From: an uncultured Collinsella sp.
Lineage (GTDB): Bacteria > Actinomycetota > Coriobacteriia > Coriobacteriales > Coriobacteriaceae
Reading direction: 5' to 3'
Assembly: GCA_900553475.1 (NCBI GenBank)
Contig: USEF01000086.1
Location: forward strand, 1-6,787
DNA: 6,787 nucleotides
Shown here piece after piece: positions 1-5,029 of this stretch. Numbering within the stretch: the stretch's first letter is position 1; each line of letters starts with the position of its first letter. The notes under the pieces were generated by a model. That model saw only the letters and a program-made list of their open reading frames with translations. It had not been told where the DNA came from and did no database searches. A program made the translations under genes and the position numbers.

Positions 1-42
1 CCGGCCGCCACGGTCGCCATGCCTGCTATGCCGCAGGAGTAG
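1..42 (+). CDS. Possible C-terminal end of an upstream gene (partial)
   Basis: Frame 1 reads PAATVAMPAMPQE and then TAG at 40-42. The codons are GC-rich and look like coding sequence of this genome, and the stop lies about 80 bases before a good promoter, as expected at the end of a transcription unit. Only 13 codons are visible, so no family can be named. Frame 3 is also open from the window edge to 175 but would run through the promoter and the ribosome binding site of the next gene, which makes it less likely. Confidence 0.3.
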   Translation, partial: PAATVAMPAMPQE

Positions 43-121
43 ACTCACTCGCTTATCACCATCATGTACCTGCGCTTTTACCGTACGCAGATGAGCGCGA
101 CGGCAAGTGTTGCGCTGCGGG

Positions 122-127
122 TATAAT
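122..127 (+). promoter_or_regulatory. -10 box of the promoter for the YtxH/PRC unit
   Basis: A perfect TATAAT lies here in otherwise GC-rich sequence, about 50 bases before the first start codon of the unit. At the usual 17-base spacing the -35 position (99-104, GACGGC) fits the TTGACA consensus poorly, so the promoter is either activator-dependent or relies mainly on its -10 box. Transcription would begin near 134 and leave a 5' leader of about 45 nt. Confidence 0.5.
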
Positions 128-178
128 GGACAGCATTCAAACGGTGGGCATCGAGGTGCCCGCAGGAGAGGAATGATC

Positions 179-568
179 ATGGGAAAGACTTTCAGCTTTG
201 TTTCCGGTGCGCTCTTTGGTGCTGCCGCCGGCGCTATCATCGGCGTTGCTCTGGCCCCGCGCTCGGGTGCCGAGACCCGCGCCATGGCCGCCGATATCGC
301 CAACGACGCCTGGGACAACATGCGTGACACCTACGAGCACAGTGCCGAGGAGGCTCGTGCCGCGGTCAACGACTTTGGTCCGATGGTCGACGCCAAGACC
401 GATGACCTGCGTGCCAAGGTCGACCTGGCCCGCGAGCGCATGGACCAGCTTCGCGAGCAACTCAACGACGCCATCTCGGGTGGCAACGTGACGCCCGCTG
501 CCGACGTCGTGGTCGAGAACGTCACCGAGGCCGGCACCGAGGCCACGGAGTCCTCGACCGAGGCATAA
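179..568 (+). CDS. YtxH-domain small membrane-anchored protein
   Basis: This is a 129-residue protein of the YtxH type. Residues 5-26 form a Gly/Ala-rich hydrophobic segment (GALFGAAAGAIIGVALAP), followed directly by the family's APxSGxETR motif (APRSGAETR). The rest, about residues 30-100, is a charged, heptad-like helix (for example LARERMDQLREQLNDAI). The last 25 residues are acidic and rich in Thr, Glu and Ala. YtxH proteins are small membrane or envelope proteins, often linked to stress, with no established biochemical role. The AGGAGAGG box at 164-171 serves either ATG 173 or ATG 179 (in frame, two codons apart). I chose 179 because its spacing to the box is more normal and MGKTF begins like other family members. 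The reading frame continues upstream to a GTG at 107, but that start would precede the -10 box. The stop overlaps the start of the next gene. Confidence 0.85.
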   Translation: MGKTFSFVSGALFGAAAGAIIGVALAPRSGAETRAMAADIANDAWDNMRDTYEHSAEEARAAVNDFGPMVDAKTDDLRAKVDLARERMDQLREQLNDAISGGNVTPAADVVVENVTEAGTEATESSTEA

Positions 569-1323
569 TGCGCGCAGGGGATTTTGTCGGCGTCAAGGTT
601 TATCGTAAGCCTGCCGAAGACAAGCGCACCAAAAAGGACGGCACGCCGCGCAGCCCTAAAAAGCTCGGCAAGATTCACTTTCCCGTCTTTACCCCGGGCG
701 GCACGCGCGTGGTGGGCTTTATGGTCCGCCAGTCCGATATCGCGGGTATGATCGAGCGCCCCGACCGATTTGTGGCGCTCGATGCCATCGGCGTCTACGA
801 GGGTGCTGTCGCGGTCGACGACGTCAAGGGCTCCTACGATGCCGCCGCGGCCAAGCGCCTCGATATCAACCTAGACGATTGCATCATCTGGGTTGGCATG
901 GACGTGCGCACGGAATCGGGCGATGTCGTGGGCTACTGCTCGGACGTTGAGTTCAAGCCGCGTTCGGGCATTGTGCAGACGTTCTATGTGACCGCCAGCG
1001 CCGCATCGAGCATGTTGGTGGGCGACACGCAGGTGCCGCCGACGATGCTGCGCGGCTACGAGAACGGCGCGATGATTGTCTCGGACGAGGTCAAGACGCT
1101 TGGGTATTCGGGCGGCGCGGCCGCTAAGGCTGCCGAGGCCAGTGTCGTGGTGGGCGATAAGGTCAAGAAGGGCGCCAAGGTGCTCGATGACAAGGGGTCG
1201 GTCGCCGTGGACAAGGGCAGCCGCGCACTGGGCAAGCAGCTCGGCAAGACGCGCGGTATGTTCAAGGCCTTTAAGGACGAATATCAAAAGGCGAGCGGGG
1301 GCTCGTCAAAAGCTAGCAAATAG
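568..1323 (+). CDS. PRC-barrel domain protein
   Basis: This 251-residue protein appears soluble, having no signal peptide or membrane segment. It has two PRC-barrel-like beta units: residues 32-80 (KLGKIHFPVFTPGGTRVVGFMV) and 104-172, where GMDVRTESGDVVGYCSDVEF is the typical 'v.d.dG..vG.v.dv' strand-turn-strand. The C-terminal third (about 180-251) is low in complexity and rich in Lys, Ala and Gly, with the repeated pattern VGDKVKKGAKVLDDKGSVAVDKG. PRC barrels are small binding modules found in RimM, the photosynthetic reaction-centre H subunit and various regulators; the ligand here is unknown. The ATG shares its A with the TAA of the YtxH gene (TAATG), and only a weak GAGG (560-563) lies upstream, so translation is probably coupled. 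The two proteins are therefore likely made together, and the basic tail may contact the acidic YtxH tail, the envelope or nucleic acid (inference). Confidence 0.8.
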   Translation: MRAGDFVGVKVYRKPAEDKRTKKDGTPRSPKKLGKIHFPVFTPGGTRVVGFMVRQSDIAGMIERPDRFVALDAIGVYEGAVAVDDVKGSYDAAAAKRLDINLDDCIIWVGMDVRTESGDVVGYCSDVEFKPRSGIVQTFYVTASAASSMLVGDTQVPPTMLRGYENGAMIVSDEVKTLGYSGGAAAKAAEASVVVGDKVKKGAKVLDDKGSVAVDKGSRALGKQLGKTRGMFKAFKDEYQKASGGSSKASK

Positions 1324-1344
1324 CGACGTACCAAATGATGGGAG

Positions 1345-1374
1345 GCGAGCCGGAGACCTGTTGCTCCGGCTCGC
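1345..1374 (+). terminator. Hairpin between the PRC-barrel and deacetylase genes, probable terminator
   Basis: There is a perfect 11-bp GC-rich stem (GCGAGCCGGAG at 1345-1355 with CTCCGGCTCGC at 1364-1374) and an 8-nt loop. It is followed only by TGTGTTTA, so the T-tract is poor. Termination may be partial, with read-through into the deacetylase gene that begins 22 bases downstream. No clear separate promoter for that gene is visible. Confidence 0.55.
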
Positions 1375-1395
1375 TGTGTTTATGGGGGAGGGCAC

Positions 1396-2802
1396 ATGCG
1401 CCAAAACGGATCTAACTTAAACAGGCGCTCGGGTGCGCGTCCGACGGCGCGCCGCGACCTGGGGCAGCTGCCCAGCGGTCAGCGTCGACGTCGCCGTAAG
1501 CCCGGCGCGATGTACCTCAACCATAGCCGTGGGTTTAGCGATCGCAGCGCGCGCATCGGCAACGGGCGCTCGCCGCGCCGACCGTCCCGCCTGCCCTATG
1601 CGCTCATCGCCGTGGGTTGCGCGCTCGTACTGTTTATCGCTGCCGTCGTGGGCTACGTCAACCGCAGCGTGGACGTGGAACTCAACGGGCAAAAGACCGC
1701 GGTGCGCGTGGGCTCTACGTTGCAGAATCTTATCGACGATCAAAGCCTGGCCGAAACATACGACGCCGGCGATCTGCTGGCCGTCGACGACAGCGTGCTC
1801 AAGCGCCATGGCGGTGAAAAGCTGTCGGTGAAGGTCGACGGCAAGCGCGTGAAGCAAGGCAAGTGGGATAGTCGCGAGCTTACGGGCGGCGAGAAGGTGA
1901 CGGTCAAGGACGGCCGCAACGTGTACGAAAAGCACGAGGTCCAGGCCACGACTATCGAGCCAAAGCTTAAGGTCGAGGGCACGGGTGCCATTGAGTATGT
2001 CAAAACCTGGGGCGTTCAGGGCCGCTCCGAGGTATGGGTCGGCGAGCAGTCGGGCAAGACGCAGGACCGCGGCGAGGTCGTGCCCGCCACCGACTGCGTA
2101 GTCGAGTGCGCAAGCGTAGCGCCCAAGGGCAACGAAAAGTACGTGGCCCTGACATTTGACGAGGGTCCGAGCGGCGCGACCAAGCAGATCTTGCAGGTGC
2201 TCAAGGAAAAGGGCGTCACGGCGACGTTCCTCCTTTCGGGCGATGCGGCCGAGGCCTCGCCCGCTACTGCCAAAGCGATTGTCGATGCCGGGTGCGAGGT
2301 CGGCTCCAACAGCTACAGCGATGATTCGCTCAAGGGCGAGGATCGCGAGACGGTGCGCAAGCAGATCACGAAGGGTACCGAGGCGATTAAGTCGGCGACC
2401 GGCGTCGAGACGATGTTGCTTCGTGCCCCCTACGCCGCGTTTGACGAGCAAAACTGGATCGACTCGATGGACCTGGTGTCCGCCGTGGTTTCGTGGAATA
2501 TCGATTCGGGCGACTGGCTGCTCAACGGCGCCGACGAGCAAGTATCGACCGTGCTCGACTCGATGACGCCGGGCAATATTGTGCTGCTCACCGATAGCGA
2601 TGAGTGCGCCGAGCAGACGCTCGAGGCGCTGCCGCAGATTATCGATGGCCTTGTCGCCGACGGCTACAAGATCGTGACGCTCAGCGACCTGGTCAAGACG
2701 GACACGGCGTTGAGCAAAAAGCTCACCTCGCTCACCAAGGTTTCCATGCCCAAAAACGCCGTGTTCCCCCAACTCCCCGAGGACGACGACACCACAGAGT
2801 AG
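1396..2802 (+). CDS. Membrane-anchored polysaccharide-deacetylase-like (NodB domain) protein with a degenerate active site
   Basis: This 468-residue protein starts at ATG 1396, after GGAGG (1387-1391) with a short 4-base spacer. Residues 1-65 are very basic (18 Arg, including a run of five at 30-34). Residues 66-88 form one transmembrane helix, so the rest should face outward (type II topology). Residues 90-250 are beta-rich and begin much like a DUF348/beta-grasp repeat (VDVELNGQKTAVRVGSTLQNL). Residues 249-435 fit a NodB carbohydrate esterase 4 fold: TFDEGP 253-258, ATFLLSG 276-282, EVGSNSYSDD 301-310, RAPY 343-346, DSGDW 370-374 and LLTD 397-400. Family members remove acetyl groups from peptidoglycan or other wall sugars using a metal held by Asp-His-His. 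Here the second Asp of TFDDGP is Glu256, the two metal His are Asn305 and Asp309, and the late catalytic His (LxH) is Thr399. Asp255, Arg343 and the DSGDW motif remain. It may be inactive, have an altered metal site, or bind wall glycan without cutting it. Confidence 0.8.
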   Translation: MRQNGSNLNRRSGARPTARRDLGQLPSGQRRRRRKPGAMYLNHSRGFSDRSARIGNGRSPRRPSRLPYALIAVGCALVLFIAAVVGYVNRSVDVELNGQKTAVRVGSTLQNLIDDQSLAETYDAGDLLAVDDSVLKRHGGEKLSVKVDGKRVKQGKWDSRELTGGEKVTVKDGRNVYEKHEVQATTIEPKLKVEGTGAIEYVKTWGVQGRSEVWVGEQSGKTQDRGEVVPATDCVVECASVAPKGNEKYVALTFDEGPSGATKQILQVLKEKGVTATFLLSGDAAEASPATAKAIVDAGCEVGSNSYSDDSLKGEDRETVRKQITKGTEAIKSATGVETMLLRAPYAAFDEQNWIDSMDLVSAVVSWNIDSGDWLLNGADEQVSTVLDSMTPGNIVLLTDSDECAEQTLEALPQIIDGLVADGYKIVTLSDLVKTDTALSKKLTSLTKVSMPKNAVFPQLPEDDDTTE

Positions 2803-2808
2803 CCATTG

Positions 2809-2860
2809 GGGACATGCTTAAACGACTGGTTGTTTAGGACGGTTTTAATCGCTTTGTCCC
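2809..2860 (+). repeat. Nested inverted repeat after the deacetylase gene
   Basis: GGGACA (2809-2814) pairs with TGTCCC (2855-2860). Inside it CTTAAAC (2817-2823) pairs with GTTTAGG (2832-2838; one T-G pair) around an 8-nt loop. It begins six bases after the stop codon at 2802. There is no T-tract after the outer arm, although the inner stem is followed by GGTTTTAATC, so it is at best a weak terminator or mRNA-end stabiliser. It could also be a short dispersed intergenic repeat. Confidence 0.45.
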
Positions 2861-2904
2861 ACCGTGCTCATCCGGCTCTATGTCACGGATACGTCAGCGT
2901 TTGG

Positions 2905-2928
2905 TATGCCTGCAATGTGCAGGGCATA
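2905..2928 (+). repeat. Near-perfect palindrome upstream of the magnesium-unit promoter
   Basis: TATGCCTGCA (2905-2914) and TGCAGGGCATA (2918-2928) are inverted repeats separated by ATG, broken only by one extra G in the right arm. It ends 27 bases before the extended -10 box at 2955-2963, so it covers the region just upstream of the expected -35 site. A dimeric regulator could bind there. It has no T-tract, so it is not a typical terminator. No regulator can be named from the sequence. Confidence 0.4.
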
Positions 2929-2954
2929 AATTCGGTGCCGCAGCGCGATGCTGA

Positions 2955-2963
2955 TGCTATAGT
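2955..2963 (+). promoter_or_regulatory. Extended -10 promoter of the MgtE-like/NRMT unit
   Basis: TGCTATAGT is an extended -10 element (TGn followed by TATAGT, 5 of 6 to consensus). No good -35 box sits at normal spacing, which is usual for extended -10 promoters. Transcription should begin near 2970 and leave an unusually long leader of about 205 nt before the start at 3177. Confidence 0.45.
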
Positions 2964-2978
2964 TACTGCGGTTAATGA

Positions 2979-3035
2979 GGGTCAAGAGAAAGGTTACAGG
3001 TGAAATCCAAACCTCGACCATACAGTCGATGACCC
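2979..3035 (+). promoter_or_regulatory. Possible three-way-junction RNA in the leader of the magnesium unit
   Basis: GGGTCA (2979-2984) can pair with TGACCC (3030-3035). Inside it GGTT (2992-2995) pairs with AACC (3010-3013), and TCGAC (3014-3018) pairs with GTCGA (3025-3029) around the loop CATACA. The second and third stems abut with no unpaired bases, and the third abuts the closing stem, as in a compact junction. It begins within about 10 nt of the predicted transcript start. Loop text CCATACAGT (3018-3026 and neighbours) recalls a conserved stretch of the M-box (ykoK) magnesium riboswitch, but the rest of the M-box core is not seen, so I do not call it one. Pairing was done by eye. Confidence 0.35.
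3000..3032 (+). CDS. Possible leader peptide MKSKPRPYSR
   Basis: A 10-codon frame starts with GTG at 3000 and ends with TGA at 3030-3032. It is preceded by AGAGAAAGG (2985-2993) with a 6-base spacer. The codons (AAA, CCT, CGA, CCA, AGT, CGA) are ones this GC-rich genome seems to use little in its longer genes. It has two Pro and two Arg codons, and its stop touches the base of the next hairpin. A ribosome on it would melt the upstream junction. This resembles the proline-containing leader peptides that control Salmonella mgtA and mgtCBR, though no homology is implied. An overlapping ATG frame (2975-3070, 31 codons) is possible but lacks a ribosome binding site. Confidence 0.3.
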   Translation: MKSKPRPYSR

Positions 3036-3066
3036 CATGCAGGTGCTTTCTGCGCGTGCACGGGGT
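3032..3066 (+). promoter_or_regulatory. Long leader hairpin that competes with the upstream junction
   Basis: Bases 3032-3046 pair with 3052-3066: ACCCC with GGGGT, TGCA with TGCA, and GTGC with GCGC. There are two single mismatches (3037/3061 and 3042/3056), one G-T pair and a 5-nt loop. Bases 3032-3035 are also needed by the closing stem of the upstream junction, so the two folds exclude each other. No T-tract follows, so control might be rho-dependent or act through translation rather than by intrinsic termination. Confidence 0.45.
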
Positions 3067-3117
3067 GTGAGCGCCGAGCGGTGTGCCGCCCGCGCATGCG
3101 TATACATATCAAAAAGT

Positions 3118-3156
3118 CCACGGATTGCGTGCCGGCATGGTCGCGCGGTCCGTAGG
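3118..3156 (+). promoter_or_regulatory. Long hairpin just before the ribosome binding site of the MgtE-like gene
   Basis: CCACGGA (3118-3124) pairs with TCCGTAGG (3149-3156; one bulged A). The stem continues through two T-G pairs into GCGTG (3127-3131) with CGCGC (3142-3146) and ends in a short loop. It stops 10 bases before GGGGAG (3166-3171), the ribosome binding site of the TTG start at 3177. A smaller hairpin, GCGG/CCGC with loop TGTG, lies at 3078-3089. The stretch between them (3099-3117) is A/T-rich and looks unpaired. Confidence 0.4.
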
Positions 3157-3176
3157 AATAATGATGGGGAGCACCA

Positions 3177-5021
3177 TTGAATTATCTGAGTGAGATGCTC
3201 AAATTGCCAGTCTTGGACGTCGACGGCGAAAAGCTCGGCGTGGTTAACGATTTTGGCATTGCAACCGGCGAAGTTTTTCCGCACGTGACGTCGCTCGCGT
3301 TCCGCGGTCCCGGCAAGACGCCGTTTATGATCAGTTGGCGCAAATGGGTCGACCGTATCGACGAGACGGGTGTACACCTTAAGACGTCGGCCACCGAAAT
3401 TCGTTTTTCGTACTTGCAGCCGACCGAACTCTTGCTTGCCCGCGACGTGCTCAACAAGCAGATTGTCGACACGCAGGGCATGAAGGTCGTGCGCGTCAAC
3501 GACATCAAGTTTTCCATGTCGGGTGAAAATCAGCTGCGCCTGCTGGGTGCCGAGGTCGGCGCCCGCGGTCTGCTGCGTGCAATCAGCCCCACACTCGAGC
3601 ACGTCGTCGAGGGCTTTATGAAGCACCTGGGCAAGCCGCTCAGCGAGGACATTATCGCCTGGTCTTATATGGACCTGCTCGATCGCTCGACTAAGAACAT
3701 TCAGCTCTCGGTGTCGCACAAGACGCTTGGCGAGCTGCATCCTGCCGACATCGCTGACATCATCGAGCAGCTCGACCCGCGCCTGCGCGCGCAGGTGTTC
3801 GCGCAGCTCGATACGGCACAGGCCGCCGAGGCCATCTCGGAGTTCGATGATGACGAGCTCATGACCGAGATGCTCGAGGGCCTGTCCGATACCGACGCAT
3901 CGTCGATGCTGGCCATGATGGACCCGGACGATGCTGCCGACCTGATCGACGAGCTCGATTATGAGAAGGCCGAGAAGCTCCTGCGCCTGATGGGCGTCAA
4001 GGAGGAGAAGGCGATTCGTAATCTGCTGGGCTATGAGGACAACACCGCCGGCCGTATCATGACCTCGGAGTTTGTCTCGCTGCCCGCCACGGCGACAGTC
4101 GGTGATGCCATCGAGGCGATTCGCAAACTCGACGAGGACTTTGAGAGCGTCTACTACGTCTATACCGAGGATCCGAGCGGCATGCTCACCGGCGTGCTCT
4201 CGCTGCGTACGCTGATCGTGGCCGACCGCGACGCCACGCTGGGCCAGCTCGCCTATCGCGATCTGGTCTACGTGTCGCCCGACGAGGACCAGGAAGACGT
4301 GACGGACGAGATGACCAAGTACGACCTGGTTGCCATCCCTGTCTGCGACGAGAACCGTCATATCTTGGGTATCGTGACCTTCGACGACGCCATGGACGTT
4401 ATCGCCGAGGAGCATCAGGAGGACCTGCAGATCGCCGGTGTCGGCTCGGGCGATAGCGCGTCGGACGACTCGACGAACGTGCTCAGCTGGTTCGTGCATC
4501 GTCAGTACTGGGTCGTCGTGTGGGGCATCGCCTCGTGCATTATGGCGACCGTGCTGGGGACGGCGCTGGGCTCCGCGCATCTGGTGGTGTTCCCCATGTG
4601 CGCCATGCCGCTCGTGCTGCTGGCTGCCTCGCGCATGGTGTCGTTCGTCAAGAACTATTTCCTCGAGTACGACGGTCACGACGACGAGCCCAAACCGTAC
4701 CTGGGATTCTTCTTCCAGAGCACGGGTATGGGCCTGATTCTGTCACTCGTGACCTACCTGTGCGCGCAGCTGGTGCGCACCGCTGCGTTCCCCGATGCCA
4801 CTATGTTTGAGGAGCAGCTCTTTACCGGCTGCTTTAATATCGCTGCCGTCATTTGCCTGGTTGGCAACATGAGCGCTGTGATTTATCTGATGGTGCTGTT
4901 CTGGCGTGACGAGCACGACCTCAATACGTCGGGTACCGCCATGAACGTCATTGCCGTCATGATCTCGTGTGTGGCGTACTGCATCGCCGCGGTGCTGCTC
5001 ACCATGTCGGTCATGGGGTAG
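3177..5021 (+). CDS. MgtE-like membrane protein: PRC barrel, MgtE-N, two CBS domains and a divergent five-helix core
   Basis: This 614-residue protein starts at TTG 3177, chosen because GGGGAG lies 5 bases upstream and because MNYLSEMLKLPVLDVDGEKLG is a typical PRC-barrel opening. Residues 1-80 and about 82-140 are PRC-barrel-like. Residues 182-290 are the helical MgtE N domain (LHPADIADIIEQLDP; MDPDDAADLIDELD). CBS domains lie at about 294-350 and 360-415. Five membrane helices follow: about 443-466, 468-494, 508-536, 548-576 and 588-612. MgtE proteins are Mg2+ channels gated when the N and CBS domains bind Mg2+. This core lacks the usual GNxGxQ signature and the SGPxxTTxxD stretch that supplies the pore Asp; the best aligned region, TSGTAMNVIAVM (584-595), has Val at that place. 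It may therefore be a sensor, regulator or partner rather than a channel. The next gene, a probable Mg2+ transporter, begins 8 bases after its stop. Confidence 0.85.
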   Translation: MNYLSEMLKLPVLDVDGEKLGVVNDFGIATGEVFPHVTSLAFRGPGKTPFMISWRKWVDRIDETGVHLKTSATEIRFSYLQPTELLLARDVLNKQIVDTQGMKVVRVNDIKFSMSGENQLRLLGAEVGARGLLRAISPTLEHVVEGFMKHLGKPLSEDIIAWSYMDLLDRSTKNIQLSVSHKTLGELHPADIADIIEQLDPRLRAQVFAQLDTAQAAEAISEFDDDELMTEMLEGLSDTDASSMLAMMDPDDAADLIDELDYEKAEKLLRLMGVKEEKAIRNLLGYEDNTAGRIMTSEFVSLPATATVGDAIEAIRKLDEDFESVYYVYTEDPSGMLTGVLSLRTLIVADRDATLGQLAYRDLVYVSPDEDQEDVTDEMTKYDLVAIPVCDENRHILGIVTFDDAMDVIAEEHQEDLQIAGVGSGDSASDDSTNVLSWFVHRQYWVVVWGIASCIMATVLGTALGSAHLVVFPMCAMPLVLLAASRMVSFVKNYFLEYDGHDDEPKPYLGFFFQSTGMGLILSLVTYLCAQLVRTAAFPDATMFEEQLFTGCFNIAAVICLVGNMSAVIYLMVLFWRDEHDLNTSGTAMNVIAVMISCVAYCIAAVLLTMSVMG

Positions 5022-5029
5022 GTGGTCGC

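Noticed and set aside
1417..2772. A 451-codon open frame on the minus strand
   Set aside because: It is antisense to the NodB-domain gene, has no ribosome binding site or family motif, and shares the same shadow composition.
2806..3003. A 65-codon plus-strand frame in the gap before the MgtE-like gene
   Set aside because: It runs through the nested repeat, the palindrome and the promoter, and has no ribosome binding site or recognisable motif.
2975..3070. A 31-codon ATG frame in the leader (MRVKRKVTGEIQ...)
   Set aside because: It begins about 5 nt from the predicted transcript start with no ribosome binding site. A leaderless start cannot be excluded, but the GTG frame at 3000 is better supported.
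2970..3176. Calling the leader an M-box or cobalamin riboswitch
   Set aside because: Short stretches (CCATACAGT, GGTGAAATCC) recall these classes, but the remaining conserved core is missing as far as I can judge by eye.
3161..3193. A tiny frame MMGSTIELSE overlapping the TTG start of the MgtE-like gene
   Set aside because: It has no ribosome binding site of its own, and its first bases overlap the ribosome binding site of the real gene; likely chance.
2994..4679. A 561-codon open frame on the minus strand
   Set aside because: It lies opposite the MgtE-like gene, is rich in His, Arg and Gln as antisense frames of GC-rich genes usually are, and matches no family I know.
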